Source: Paramicrobacterium sp051513965 (GTDB taxonomy: Bacteria; Actinomycetota; Actinomycetes; Actinomycetales; Microbacteriaceae). From it: 64,000 nucleotides of DNA. Where the stretch lies: assembly GCF_051513965.1 (NCBI RefSeq), contig NZ_CP195847.1, positions 1,364,001-1,428,000 of the forward strand. Reading direction: 5' to 3'. A model generated the notes under the pieces. It saw only the letters and a list, made by a program, of their open reading frames with translations, was not told where the DNA came from and did no database searches. Within the stretch, counting starts at the first letter, position 1, and each line of letters starts with the position of its first letter. Shown piece after piece: positions 47,590 through 57,339 of the stretch. Position numbers and translations under genes: made by a program.

Positions 47590-48183
47590 ATGAGGCGCCT
47601 GATCCCTACTGTCCTCCGCGAGTCGGACCTTCCGCTCGCACTGCTCAGCGCTGCGCGACTCGACGGTATGCTCTGGAGCATCTTCGACGGGTTCGCTCCT
47701 GTCGACGAACCTGACGGTTTGGAATTGAGGCTCCAAGCGCTGGAGAGATCGGTCCCGCGCGGGGCCGTCGTCGTCGGACGCACTGCCGCGTGGGCTCATG
47801 GTGCCTGCACGCGCGTGCAAGCACCACTTGAAGTGTGCGAGATCGGGCGCAGGACGGGCGGAAGTCTGCGTGAGGGGATACGCACGCGAGAGATACGGTT
47901 GACGTCTCGTGAGATCGTTTCGATCTCCACCGCGAAGCTCGGTGCGACGACTCGTCTGCGCACGATCCTCGACCTGGCGATGGACCCTACTCGCCGTGCT
48001 GGCGATGCGTCACTCGTGATCTCACTCTGCGAAGGAGACGTCTCGCGAATCCGCAATGCTCGACACGAGCTCGCAGCCGCATCGCAGCGGCCTGGCAAAG
48101 CGCAGGGCGTCGCATGGCTGTGTGAGATCGAGGGATATGCCTCCGATGGCTGTCAGATGCCGAGCGTACCGCTCTTCGGCTAG
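47590..48183 (+). CDS. Hypothetical protein, possibly AbiEi-antitoxin-like
   Basis: A 197-residue protein that I do not firmly recognise. The segment GAVVVGRTAAWAHGA (about 57-71), followed by a beta-rich part, and the segment TTRLRTILDLAM (about 117-128) resemble the pattern of actinobacterial AbiEi-type antitoxin-domain proteins without the winged-helix N-terminus. No AbiEii toxin partner lies beside it. No signal peptide or membrane helix is seen. It starts at ATG 47590 with TGGAGG just upstream. Its TAG stop lies within CTAG, which also gives the relA stop on the other strand. Confidence 0.7.
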   Translation: MRRLIPTVLRESDLPLALLSAARLDGMLWSIFDGFAPVDEPDGLELRLQALERSVPRGAVVVGRTAAWAHGACTRVQAPLEVCEIGRRTGGSLREGIRTREIRLTSREIVSISTAKLGATTRLRTILDLAMDPTRRAGDASLVISLCEGDVSRIRNARHELAAASQRPGKAQGVAWLCEIEGYASDGCQMPSVPLFG

Positions 48184-50423
48184 CCGCTCTTCACCCGGTA
48201 GACGTCGTAGACGGCCTCCACACGCCGGACGGCGTTCAACACTCGTTCGAGATGAGTCGTGTCTCCCATCTCGAAGACGAAACGGCTGATGGCGAGCCGT
48301 GCATTCGAGGTCGAAACGCTCGCAGAGAGGATATTGACGTGATGTTCGCTCAGCACCCTGGTGATGTCTGAGAGGAGTGCCGCGCGGTCCAGTGCTTCCA
48401 CCTGGATGTTCACGAGGAAGAGCCCCTTGGACGTTGGAGCCCACTCGACGTCGATCATACGTTCGGGTTCCTTGAGCAGCGATTGCACGTTGTGACAGTC
48501 CGAGCGGTGGACTGATACGCCGGAACCCCGAGTGATGAACCCGACGATCTCGTCTCCCGGGACAGGAGTGCAGCACTTCGCCAGCTTGACGAGAATATCG
48601 GGTGCGCCACGGACGAGGACGCCCGAATCACTGCTTGTCTGGCGCGATCGCGGGCGTCCGGTTGCTGGAATGTCGATAACTGTGTGCTCGGATTCAGCAT
48701 CTCCGTGCACGATTGCGGAGACCTTTTCGAGTACCGACTGGGTTGACACGTGCCCCTCGCCGACCGCCGCATACAGCGCTGACACGTCGTTGTAGTGGAG
48801 TTGCGACGCGACTTCGCTGAGCGAATCCATCTGCTGTAGCGGAAGGCTTTGCTTGCGCAGCGCTCGCGCGATCGCGTCCTTGCCTTGCTCGATGGCTTCG
48901 TCTCGTCGCTCCTTTGTGAACCACTGACGGATCTTGTTGCGCGCCCGGGGACTCTTGACGAACGTGAGCCAGTCCTGACTCGGCCCTGAATCGGGGTTTT
49001 TCGAGGTGAAGACTTCGACGACGTCGCCGCTCGCCAGAGCGGTTTCGAGCGGCACGAGACGGCCGTTGACTCGCGCCCCCATTGTGCGGTGCCCTACCTC
49101 GGTATGCACCGCGTAGGCGAAGTCGACGGGTGTCGCCCCCGACGGGAGCCCGATGACGCGGCCTTTCGGTGTGAAGACATAAACTTCCTTCGCGCCGATC
49201 TCGAAGCGAAGCGAATCCAAGAACTCACTCGGATCGGCTGTCTCGGCCTGCCAATCTGAGATATGGGCGAGCCAGGCGAGATCTGTCTCGGAGGACGGGC
49301 CGGTGCCCTTTCCCCCGTTCATCCGTTCTTTGTACTTCCAATGCGCAGCTACACCGTATTCGGCGTGCTGGTGCATTTCATGGGTGCGGATCTGAATCTC
49401 TACTGACTTGCCCTCGGGCCCGATCACGGTCGTGTGGAGCGACTGATAGAGATTGAACTTCGGAGTGGCGATGTAGTCTTTGAAACGACCGGGAATCGGC
49501 GTCCAGCGAGCGTGAATTGCGCCGAGCACTGCGTAGCAATCGCGCACCGTGTTCACGAGTACGCGTATGCCGACCAGATCATAGATGTCGTCGAAGTCGC
49601 GACCACGCACGACCATCTTCTGATAAATCGAGTAGTACTGCTTCGGTCGCCCGACGACCTTGCCCCGGATCTTCTGCGCCTTGAGGTCATCGTTGATCGC
49701 ATCGATGACTTTCTGGATAAACTGTTCGCGCTTGGGAGTGCGCTGCTTGACGAGGCTTTCGATCTCTGCGTAGATCTTGGGCTGCAGCACGGCGAACGAG
49801 AGGTCCTCGAGCTCCCACTTAATCGCCTGAATGCCGAGCCGGTGCGCGAGTGGAGCGTAGATCTCGAGTGTCTCAGTCGCCTTCTTCGCGGCCTTCTCCG
49901 GGGGCATGAAGCCCCAGGTGCGCGCGTTGTGCAGACGGTCCGCGAGCTTGATGATGAGGACGCGGATGTCCTTCGACATCGCGACGATCATTTTGCGGAC
50001 GGTCTCTGCCTGAGCGGCTTCGCCGTACTTCACCTTGTCGAGCTTGGTGACCCCGTCGACAAGCATGGCGATCTCATCGCCAAACTCTGCTCGAAGCTCG
50101 TCGAGTGTGTACTCCGTGTCTTCGACGGTGTCGTGGAGGAGTGCTGCGGCGATCGTCTTCGACCCGATGCCGAGGTCGGCGAGGATCTGAGCGACGGCAA
50201 CCGGATGAGTGATGTATGGCTCACCACTGCGTCGCTTCTGTTCCCGGTGGGCATGTTCCGCGACGGCGTATGCGCGCTCGATGATGGAGACATCAGCCTT
50301 CGGCTGGTGCATCCTCACCGTTCTGATGAGTCGGTCGACTGCTCCCACGGGCTGAGCGCGTGAGAAGATCCGCGGTACAAGCCGCCTAAGGGACGCGGAC
50401 TGCGTCGAAGTCGCCTCTGTCAT
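48180..50423 (-). CDS. relA: Bifunctional (p)ppGpp synthetase/hydrolase
   Basis: Rel-type stringent response enzyme, 747 residues from the ATG at 50421-50423, which has GGGAGG ten bases upstream; a start nine codons earlier is less likely. The HD hydrolase domain is intact (ALLHDTVEDTEYTLDEL). The synthetase domain has RVLVNTVRDCYAVLGAIHARW and KFNLYQSLHTTVIG. They are followed by TGS (VYVFTPKGRVIGLPSGATPVDFAYAVH), a Cys/His region (AKCCTPVPGDEI, VHRSDCHN) and a C-terminal ACT domain. It should both make and degrade ppGpp. Confidence 0.97.
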   Translation of the reverse strand: MTEATSTQSASLRRLVPRIFSRAQPVGAVDRLIRTVRMHQPKADVSIIERAYAVAEHAHREQKRRSGEPYITHPVAVAQILADLGIGSKTIAAALLHDTVEDTEYTLDELRAEFGDEIAMLVDGVTKLDKVKYGEAAQAETVRKMIVAMSKDIRVLIIKLADRLHNARTWGFMPPEKAAKKATETLEIYAPLAHRLGIQAIKWELEDLSFAVLQPKIYAEIESLVKQRTPKREQFIQKVIDAINDDLKAQKIRGKVVGRPKQYYSIYQKMVVRGRDFDDIYDLVGIRVLVNTVRDCYAVLGAIHARWTPIPGRFKDYIATPKFNLYQSLHTTVIGPEGKSVEIQIRTHEMHQHAEYGVAAHWKYKERMNGGKGTGPSSETDLAWLAHISDWQAETADPSEFLDSLRFEIGAKEVYVFTPKGRVIGLPSGATPVDFAYAVHTEVGHRTMGARVNGRLVPLETALASGDVVEVFTSKNPDSGPSQDWLTFVKSPRARNKIRQWFTKERRDEAIEQGKDAIARALRKQSLPLQQMDSLSEVASQLHYNDVSALYAAVGEGHVSTQSVLEKVSAIVHGDAESEHTVIDIPATGRPRSRQTSSDSGVLVRGAPDILVKLAKCCTPVPGDEIVGFITRGSGVSVHRSDCHNVQSLLKEPERMIDVEWAPTSKGLFLVNIQVEALDRAALLSDITRVLSEHHVNILSASVSTSNARLAISRFVFEMGDTTHLERVLNAVRRVEAVYDVYRVKSG

Positions 50424-50471
50424 CTGCGGAACACCTCCCTGAACTCTCAAGGATACTGCCCTGAGCGCAGA

Positions 50472-51473
50472 CTAGCTGACCGACGCCGCCTTCTGAGCCT
50501 TCTCGCGCGCGGCGAGGACACGCTGGTCTCGACGCTTGATGTCCGGTTCATTCTGGCGGAACAGCGCATAGAGTGGCGCCCCCACGAAGATTGTCGAGTA
50601 CGTCGCGACGAGGATGCCGACGAAGAGTGAAAGCGAGATGTCGCGGAGCGTGTCTGCGCCGAGTACGAAATCACCGAGAACGAGAATCGCGGCGACAGGC
50701 AGCGCCGCGACGACTGACGTATTGATCGAGCGCACGAGCGTTTGGTTGACCGCGAGGTTCACGGACTCGGCAAACGTGCGCGGAGAGTCCTCTCCATCTT
50801 CGTGGGTGTTCTCGCGGATCTTGTCGAACACAACCACCGTGTCGTACAGGGAGTAGCCCAAGATCGTCAGGAATCCGATCACTGCAGCTGGCGTGATCTC
50901 GAAGCCGGATGCAGCGTAAACACCCAGTGTGATGATGAGCACATCGAACAGGGTGATGATCGCTGCAGCGGACATCTTCCAGGTCCGGAAGTAGAGCGCC
51001 ATGATGATGAACGTGAGGACGAGGAAGATGACGAGTGCTGTGAGCGACATCTTGGTGACGTCGCTCCCCCACGTGGCGCCCACGAAGTTGGTGTTAACGT
51101 CTTCCTTCTTGACGCCGTACGCATCTGCAAGTCTCTGAGTGAGCTCGACCGTCTCGGCAGGCGTGAGCTGATCGGTCTGAATGCGGATGCCGGCGTCGCC
51201 AACGACGACGACGCGCGCGACCGCGTCAGGGACCACCTCAGCCACGGCATCCGTACCGGGCTTCTGGTCGGTTGTCTTCGCGTTGGAGATCGTGAACTGC
51301 GAGCCTCCGGTGAATTCGATCCCGAAGTTGAAGCCGCCCTTGATGAATGGGACGACAATCGATGCGATCACGAGCAAAGCTGCCACGGTGAACCAGACAC
51401 GACGGTTCCCAACGAAGTTGACGGAGCGCTTTCCCGTGTAGAGATCGTTTCCGAAACGAACGAAGCTGGCCAT
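50472..51473 (-). CDS. secF: Protein translocase subunit SecF
   Basis: Inner part of the SecDF proton-driven export accessory complex. It has 333 residues. The first helix (about 26-46) is followed by the family motif GGFNFGIEFTGGSQF, an extracytoplasmic domain, and five further helices (about 150-300), including GFLTILGYSLYDTVVVFDKIRENT. The C-terminal tail is basic. ATG at 51471-51473 overlaps the secD stop by one base (TAATG). Confidence 0.96.
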   Translation of the reverse strand: MASFVRFGNDLYTGKRSVNFVGNRRVWFTVAALLVIASIVVPFIKGGFNFGIEFTGGSQFTISNAKTTDQKPGTDAVAEVVPDAVARVVVVGDAGIRIQTDQLTPAETVELTQRLADAYGVKKEDVNTNFVGATWGSDVTKMSLTALVIFLVLTFIIMALYFRTWKMSAAAIITLFDVLIITLGVYAASGFEITPAAVIGFLTILGYSLYDTVVVFDKIRENTHEDGEDSPRTFAESVNLAVNQTLVRSINTSVVAALPVAAILVLGDFVLGADTLRDISLSLFVGILVATYSTIFVGAPLYALFRQNEPDIKRRDQRVLAAREKAQKAASVS

Positions 51474-53185
51474 TAGGAATCCTTCTCCTCGTTCTTCGAA
51501 CCGGCTGATGAGAGCTCGGCCCGTTTGCGCTCGGCGATCGTCTGCCGCTTCTGCGCTTCCTTGCTGGATGACGCGATCTTGCTGCGCTTTGCCGCAACAG
51601 GTGTTCGGAACTGCGCGCGACCGCGGTACACCGCCCCGAGCGCTTCAGGATCGAGCCCCGAGAGCGGATGTCCGCTGGAGAAGAACCGTGTCTGTGCGAG
51701 CAGCTGGAGCATGGGGTGCGTGAATACGACGACGATGAGGACGTCGATGATGGTTGTGACGCCAAGAGTGAACGCGAATCCGCGAACGTTGCCGACTGCG
51801 AGCACGTAGAGGACCACTGCCGCGAGAAGGTTGATGCCCTTCGCAGAGTAGATCGTGCGTCGTGCGCGCTTCCAGCCGGCCTCGACAGCTGACTCGAGAC
51901 CACGGCCATCACGCAGTTCGTCACGTATTCGCTCGAAGTAGACGATGAATGAGTCGACGGTGAAACCGATGGCGACGATCAGACCGGCGATTCCTGCCAT
52001 GGAGAGCCGATATCCCTCCCTCCACGACAGAATGGCGATCACCAGATACGTCAGTGCCCCGGCGATAATAAGCGAGAAGATCGTCACGAAGCCGAGCAGT
52101 CGGTATTGGAAGAGCGTGTAGATCACGACGAGAAGCAGACCGATGAGTCCGGTGATGAACCCGATTTCGAGCTGAGCCGAGCCGAGGGTCGCCGAGATCT
52201 GATTCGAACTGATCTCCTTGAAGTTAATCGGGAGAGCACCGTACTTCAGCTGATCAGCGAGGGCTTTGGCGGAGTCCTCCGTGAAGTTTCCGCTGATCTG
52301 TGCCTTGCCGTCGGAGATGACGGCCATGGAGCGAGGTGCTGAGATGACCTCGCCGTCAAGGACGATCGCAAACTGGTTCTTCGGCGGTTCTTTGCCAGTG
52401 AGACGGGAGGTCACATCGGCGAAGCTCTTCGCTCCGACCTTGTTGAACTCGAGGTTGACGACCCATTGACCCGTCGTGGCGCCAGTCTGAGTCGTCTCCA
52501 TACCGGCGGTTGCATCGCTGATGTTCGCGCCTTCCACCTCAACGGGACCGAGAATATACTTCACGGTGCCGTCCGCCTCGCAGGCGATGAGGGGCTGATC
52601 GGCTGGCGCGTTGGCCCCATCGTGCTCCGCGTCGCAATCGAACGCCTGGTACTCCTGCTGCAGCTTCTCAGTGATCCAGCTGTCATCGCTCGCGTCTGTC
52701 GGCTTCGCGGTTGGCTCGTTCGGTACGGTCGGCGCTGGTGACGGATACGGAGTGGATTGCCCGTCTTCTCCCACGAACTCGTTCGATGGCTCACCAGCCA
52801 TGATGACGGGGCGGAACGACAGCTTTGCGGTAGCCGTGACGCGATCCCGAGTCTCCTGATCAGCGACACCAGGGATGGCGACGACGATGTTGCGACCGCC
52901 CTCGGTGGTCACTTCCGCCTCAGTCACACCGGACGCGTTGACGCGCTGACGGATGATCGACACAGCTTGATCGAGTTGCTCCTGCGAAACTGTCGAGCTG
53001 TCTTCGACCTGCGCCTCAAGGATGATCTGCGTTCCGCCCTCAAGGTCGAGGGCGAGTTTCGGAACGTAGGATGCTCCTCCCCAGAGAACACCGCCGACGA
53101 GCACGCCGATGAGGACGATGAAGATGAATCCGAGCCAGGAGAGGGATCTGGTCGCCTGACGCGACGGGGTGGAGCGAGGGGACAC
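51473..53185 (-). CDS. secD: Protein translocase subunit SecD
   Basis: Partner of SecF. It has 570 residues. One N-terminal helix (about 15-37) precedes LALDLEGGTQIILEA, the large P1 extracytoplasmic domain with a Pro/Thr-rich insert (about 140-170), and five C-terminal helices containing VAIGFTVDSFIVYFERIRDELRDG. The cytoplasmic tail of about 70 residues is Lys/Arg/Ser-rich. GTG at 53183-53185, 51 bases after yajC. Confidence 0.96.
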   Translation of the reverse strand: MSPRSTPSRQATRSLSWLGFIFIVLIGVLVGGVLWGGASYVPKLALDLEGGTQIILEAQVEDSSTVSQEQLDQAVSIIRQRVNASGVTEAEVTTEGGRNIVVAIPGVADQETRDRVTATAKLSFRPVIMAGEPSNEFVGEDGQSTPYPSPAPTVPNEPTAKPTDASDDSWITEKLQQEYQAFDCDAEHDGANAPADQPLIACEADGTVKYILGPVEVEGANISDATAGMETTQTGATTGQWVVNLEFNKVGAKSFADVTSRLTGKEPPKNQFAIVLDGEVISAPRSMAVISDGKAQISGNFTEDSAKALADQLKYGALPINFKEISSNQISATLGSAQLEIGFITGLIGLLLVVIYTLFQYRLLGFVTIFSLIIAGALTYLVIAILSWREGYRLSMAGIAGLIVAIGFTVDSFIVYFERIRDELRDGRGLESAVEAGWKRARRTIYSAKGINLLAAVVLYVLAVGNVRGFAFTLGVTTIIDVLIVVVFTHPMLQLLAQTRFFSSGHPLSGLDPEALGAVYRGRAQFRTPVAAKRSKIASSSKEAQKRQTIAERKRAELSSAGSKNEEKDS

Positions 53186-53236
53186 CTGTGTTCTCAGCTT
53201 TCTTCTCCGGAGGCACGAGAGGGCCTCACGAGAGGA

Positions 53237-53578
53237 CTACGCGTTGTCGTTCTTGTTGTCGTCGTCCGCCGACGCCTCTTCGACGTCGTCTGCTACGGGC
53301 TCTTCCTCGACAGTTTCTTCAGCCTCGACGACGCGCGCGATCGCCTGACGGTGAAGAGTCAGGACGGTGCCCTCCCCCGCCTGCAGCTCCACCTTGTTGT
53401 CGTCTTCATCGATCGACAGGATGGTGCCGAAGAGCCCGAAGTTCGTCATCACCTCGGCGCCGGGGACCATCTTGGCTCGCATCTCCTCTTGCTCTGCTTT
53501 CCGCTTCTTGCTGTTGCGGAACATGAAGAAGATCAGGACAGCCAGGATGACCAGCATGCCGATAGTTAAGGGGTCCAT
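53237..53578 (-). CDS. yajC: Preprotein translocase subunit YajC
   Basis: Small SecDF-associated membrane protein. The ATG at 53576-53578 gives 113 residues. One helix (about 4-20, GMLVILAVLIFFMF) is followed by KKRKAEQEEMRAKMVPGAEVMTNFGLFGTI, the family signature. The tail is strongly acidic (Glu/Asp). An upstream in-frame start would add ten residues without homology. Confidence 0.94.
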   Translation of the reverse strand: MDPLTIGMLVILAVLIFFMFRNSKKRKAEQEEMRAKMVPGAEVMTNFGLFGTILSIDEDDNKVELQAGEGTVLTLHRQAIARVVEAEETVEEEPVADDVEEASADDDNKNDNA

Positions 53579-53643
53579 ATAAATGCACGGCTTTCCGCGG
53601 CTAAACACCGCTTGGGTTGGGGCGACCGGTGGGCCAGAGTCGA

Positions 53644-54669
53644 TTATAGGGTATCGATCGGTAGCGACTCCTGTGCACGCGCTACGCCGAAGTGCTGGTA
53701 CGCGATATCGGTGGCGACTCGTCCTCGGGGTGTACGAGCGATCAGACCGATGCGAACAAGGAATGGTTCCACGACGCTTTCGACCGTTTCCGCTTCCTCA
53801 CCGACGGAGACAGCAAGTGTGCTGAGCCCGACCGGGCCGCCGTTGAAACGAGTGAGGAGCGTATTCATCACGGCGCGGTCGAGACGGTCGAGGCCCAGAG
53901 CGTCGACGTCGTAGAGTTCGAGCGCCGCCTGCACTGCATCCACGTCTCCCCTTGTTTCATGCACGAGCGCGTAGTCGCGCACCCGTCGAAGGAGACGATT
54001 GGCGATTCGAGGAGTGCCGCGGCAGCGCCCTGCGATCTCTGAGACAGCACGAGTGTCAATGTCGAACTCGAGCATGCGAGCCGCTCGCGCGATCACCTTC
54101 TCCAGATCCTCGGCGTCGTAGAACTCGAGATGCGCCGTGAACCCGAATCTGTCGCGGAGGGGGTTGGGCAGGAGACCCGATCGCGTCGTTGCACCGACGA
54201 GCGTGAACGGCGCGAGATCGAGAGGAACTGACGCGGCTCCGGGCCCCTTTCCAACCATGATGTCGATGCGGAAGTCCTCCATAGCGAGGTAGAGCATCTC
54301 CTCGGCCGATCGTGCCATTCGGTGGATCTCATCGATGAAGAGAACCTCCCCCGGTACGAGACTCGACAGGACGGCGGCAAGGTCGCCGGCATGCTGGATT
54401 GCGGGGCCGCTCGACATCCGGAGAGGTTGTCCCGACTCGTGCGCCACAATCATGGCGAGGGTGGTCTTACCGAGCCCGGGAGGACCAGCGAGAAGGATGT
54501 GATCGGGGGTTCTCTCTTGGAGATTCGCAGCTTTGAGGAGCAACTCCAGCTGCCCTCGCACCTTAGGCTGGCCCACGAACTCGTCGAGATTCTGAGGCCG
54601 AAGTGCGCCTTCGAACGCGAGCTCGGCCTCGGACAGAGCCTCGGAAGCCGTAATCTCTTCTTCCGTCAC
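53644..54669 (-). CDS. ruvB: Holliday junction branch migration helicase RuvB
   Basis: AAA+ motor of the RuvABC resolvasome. It has 341 residues. Walker A AGPPGLGKTTLAMIVAHE, Walker B LFIDEIHRMARSAEEMLY, sensor 1 GATTRSGLLPNPLRDRFG with the Arg finger, and the C-terminal winged-helix domain (YQHFGVAR at the end) are all present. GTG at 54667-54669 overlaps the ruvA stop (GTGA). Confidence 0.97.
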   Translation of the reverse strand: MTEEEITASEALSEAELAFEGALRPQNLDEFVGQPKVRGQLELLLKAANLQERTPDHILLAGPPGLGKTTLAMIVAHESGQPLRMSSGPAIQHAGDLAAVLSSLVPGEVLFIDEIHRMARSAEEMLYLAMEDFRIDIMVGKGPGAASVPLDLAPFTLVGATTRSGLLPNPLRDRFGFTAHLEFYDAEDLEKVIARAARMLEFDIDTRAVSEIAGRCRGTPRIANRLLRRVRDYALVHETRGDVDAVQAALELYDVDALGLDRLDRAVMNTLLTRFNGGPVGLSTLAVSVGEEAETVESVVEPFLVRIGLIARTPRGRVATDIAYQHFGVARAQESLPIDTL

Positions 54670-55286
54670 TGACGACCTCCCTTCGACGCAGCGGGCCCGA
54701 GCTGGGCAAGTGCAAGACGCAGCAAGGTCTGCACGGGAGCGTCTGCCATATCGGGTTGCGCGGAAAGAATATCTGCAACCGCTGTCTCAGCAGTACGCTC
54801 AGGCCACCCGAGGCTCGTGAGCGCTGCCGTCACATCGTTTCCTGCGCCCGGGGCGACGTTCGGTGTTTCCTCGCTGTGTTCGATGAGTCCGGTCACTTTG
54901 CCCGCGAGGGAGACGATGATCAGCTTCGCGGTTTTTGGCCCGATTCCGCTCACCTTCCGAAAAGCCTTGTCGTCTTCGTTCTCGACCGCTGCGGCAACTT
55001 GGCCAGGGCCCAGCGTTGAGAGGACTCCGAGCGCTGACTTCGGACCGACTCCGTTGACGCTCAGCAGAAGGTGGAAGATCTCCAGCTGTTCGGAAGTCTC
55101 GAAGCCGAAGAGGCTTAAAGCGTCTTCGCGCACGATCAGACTCGTGTGGATAAACGCTGTGTCGCCGACGCGCAGCGCGAGGGCGTGCTCGGGCGTCACC
55201 TGAACAGCGAGTCCGACACCGCCAACTTCGACGACGACGTTGCCGCCCTTGGCGGATAAGACTGGGCCACGTACAGATGAGATCAC
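54666..55286 (-). CDS. ruvA: Holliday junction DNA helicase subunit RuvA
   Basis: Junction-binding protein that guides RuvB. It has 206 residues: an OB-fold N-terminus (ISSVRGPVLSAKGGNVVVEVGGVG), tandem HhH motifs (LLSVNGVGPKSALGVLS and VSGIGPKTAKLIIVSL) and a C-terminal RuvB-binding domain (about 150-200). GTG at 55284-55286. It is 46 bases after ruvC. Confidence 0.96.
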   Translation of the reverse strand: MISSVRGPVLSAKGGNVVVEVGGVGLAVQVTPEHALALRVGDTAFIHTSLIVREDALSLFGFETSEQLEIFHLLLSVNGVGPKSALGVLSTLGPGQVAAAVENEDDKAFRKVSGIGPKTAKLIIVSLAGKVTGLIEHSEETPNVAPGAGNDVTAALTSLGWPERTAETAVADILSAQPDMADAPVQTLLRLALAQLGPAASKGGRQ

Positions 55287-55332
55287 GACCCCAGCCTATG
55301 CGGCACGTAAGACGTCGTCGGGAGGCTCGCTG

Positions 55333-55899
55333 TCAACGACCGCGTCGAGCGGACTTCTCTGCTTCAAGCCATGCTCGTTGAGCCGGCGTCGAAGCGGGGG
55401 AACCGCTGCCACTGAGCGAACTGCCTCGTCGCCATGCATGGCAGAGAGCCAGAGCAAGAGCATCCGCTGCGTCCGCCGGAGTCGGAGGAGAGGCAAGTCT
55501 CAGGACGCGAGCGACCATAAAGGCGACCTGCTGTTTATCCGCGGCGCCGTATCCGGTGATCGCAGCTTTGACCTCAGACGGGGTGTGATGCCCCACTCTG
55601 AGATCCCGACGTGCAGCGGCCGCGAGTGCGATACCGCTCACCTGCGCGGTGCCCATCACACTGCGTAGATTGTGCTGTGCGAAGACGCGCTCGACAGCGA
55701 CCGCGTGCGGAAGATACTCGTCGAGAATCGCGTCGATCCCCTGCGCAATTGTGACCAGACGCTTCTCGACCGGTGAATCCGGTGAACTCCGGATGACTCC
55801 GAAGTGCACAAGCGTCGCTTCTCGGTTCGGACGCACCTCGACAATGCCGATGCCGCACCGCGTCAGCCCCGGGTCGATGCCGAGCACACGCAGGTTCAC
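55333..55899 (-). CDS. ruvC: Holliday junction endonuclease RuvC
   Basis: Resolves Holliday junctions. It has 188 residues. The RNase H-fold acidic residues appear in VLGIDPGLTRCGIG, AVAVERVFAQHN and the C-terminal DAADALALALCH. GTG at 55897-55899, three bases after yebC. ruvC-ruvA-ruvB order is standard. Confidence 0.96.
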   Translation of the reverse strand: MNLRVLGIDPGLTRCGIGIVEVRPNREATLVHFGVIRSSPDSPVEKRLVTIAQGIDAILDEYLPHAVAVERVFAQHNLRSVMGTAQVSGIALAAAARRDLRVGHHTPSEVKAAITGYGAADKQQVAFMVARVLRLASPPTPADAADALALALCHAWRRGSSLSGSGSPASTPAQRAWLEAEKSARRGR

Positions 55900-55902
55900 G
55901 CG

Positions 55903-56664
55903 TCAGTCGTCGTCTTCCTCAAGCTGGGCCTGTACTTCGGGAGTCAGATCCAAATTGCTGTACACGTTCTGGACGTCGTCCGAGTCGTCCAGCGCGTCGA
56001 TGAGCTTGAAGACCTTTCGAGCAGTGTCCGCATCGATTTCGACCTTAATGTTCGGAACGAAGGCGACGTCAGCCGAGTCGTAGTCGATTCCAGCCTCCTG
56101 CAGAGCACTGCGCGCGGGCACGAGATCGGTCGCCTCTGTGATGACCTCGAAGGACTCGCCCTCTGCCTGGACTTCCTCGGCGCCGGCGTCCAGCACGGCG
56201 GCGAGCACATCGTCTTCCGTCGTGCCTTCCTGCGGTACGACGATGACGCCCTTGCGTGCGAAGTTGTAAGCGACGCTGCCAGGATCTGCCATCGTGCCGC
56301 CGTTGCGAGTCATCAGAGTACGGACATCCGCTGCAGCGCGGTTTTTGTTGTCTGTGAGACATTCGATGAGGAGCGCGACGCCATTCGGACCGTAGCCCTC
56401 GTACATGATGGTCGTGTAATCGATCGTCTCGCCGGTGAGGCCAGCTCCACGCTTGATCGCGCGATCGATGTTGTCATTGGGCACCGAGGTCTTCTTCGCC
56501 TTTTGCACGGCATCCTGAAGAGTCGGGTTGCCCGCAAGATCGGCGCCGCCGATCTTCGCGGCGACTTCAATGTTCTTGATGAGCTTGGCGAAGGACTTGG
56601 CGCGCCGCTGGTCGATGATCGCCTTCTTGTGCTTAGTCGTTGCCCACTTGGAGTGACCTGACAT
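55903..56664 (-). CDS. yebC: YebC/PmpR family DNA-binding regulatory protein
   Basis: Conserved protein linked to transcription regulation and, in some bacteria, relief of ribosome stalling. The ATG at 56662-56664 gives 253 residues starting SGHSKWATTKHKKAIID, the family N-terminus. Further motifs: SVPNDNIDRAIKRGAG and YEGYGPNGVALLIECLTDN. The extended open frame upstream lacks homology. Located between pdxT and ruvC, as in many actinobacteria. Confidence 0.96.
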   Translation of the reverse strand: MSGHSKWATTKHKKAIIDQRRAKSFAKLIKNIEVAAKIGGADLAGNPTLQDAVQKAKKTSVPNDNIDRAIKRGAGLTGETIDYTTIMYEGYGPNGVALLIECLTDNKNRAAADVRTLMTRNGGTMADPGSVAYNFARKGVIVVPQEGTTEDDVLAAVLDAGAEEVQAEGESFEVITEATDLVPARSALQEAGIDYDSADVAFVPNIKVEIDADTARKVFKLIDALDDSDDVQNVYSNLDLTPEVQAQLEEDDD

Positions 56665-56739
56665 GTGCTCCCTCACTGAGTCTCGGAAAAGTACCACCAT
56701 TCTAGAACAGCCGCGGCTCGAGGGCCTGTACCGGCCGGT

Positions 56740-57339
56740 CTAGCCTGTACGGTCACGAACAGCGGCGACAAAGAGCTCATGGAAACGCAGCTCATCACCC
56801 ATCTCGGGATGGAAGGAGAGGCCAAAGACATCTCCGGTGCGCACCGCGACGACACGTTCGTCATCCAACGAGGCGAGCACCTCCGCGTTCGGCCCGACGT
56901 GACTCACGATCGGAGCACGGATGAAGACAGCGTGAACAGGGTCCGCCCCGAGCGCGGGAACTGGGAGGGACGTCTCGAATGAATCGAGCTGCGAGCCGAA
57001 GGCGTTTCGGCGCACGGTGACGTCCAGCCCTCCGAATGTCTGCTGCCCGTCGACGCCGTCCTCGATCTTCGAGGCGAGCATGATGAGGCCAGCGCATGTT
57101 CCGAACACAGGCAGCCCGTTTTCGATCGCCTCTGAAATGGGCGCTGCAAGGCCGAACAGCCTGCTCAGCTTGTCGATGACCGTTGATTCGCCTCCCGGGA
57201 TGATGAGCCCGTCGAGCTCGGCGACCTCGTTCGGTCGACGGACGACGCATCCGTCGACCGCTAGACGGTCAAGCGTGCGCAGATGCTCGCGCACATCTCC
57301 CTGAAGGCCGAGGACACCGACTCGTGGGCTACCAGCCAC
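56740..57339 (-). CDS. pdxT: Pyridoxal 5'-phosphate synthase glutaminase subunit
   Basis: Supplies ammonia to PdxS. The GTG at 57337-57339, inside the end of pdxS (11-base overlap), gives 199 residues starting VAGSPRVGVLGLQGDVREH. The open frame upstream in pdxS lacks homology. Catalytic Cys in FGTCAGLIMLA, His and Glu in LSFHPEMGDELRFHE, and the IIPGGESTVI loop are all present. Confidence 0.95.
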   Translation of the reverse strand: MAGSPRVGVLGLQGDVREHLRTLDRLAVDGCVVRRPNEVAELDGLIIPGGESTVIDKLSRLFGLAAPISEAIENGLPVFGTCAGLIMLASKIEDGVDGQQTFGGLDVTVRRNAFGSQLDSFETSLPVPALGADPVHAVFIRAPIVSHVGPNAEVLASLDDERVVAVRTGDVFGLSFHPEMGDELRFHELFVAAVRDRTG

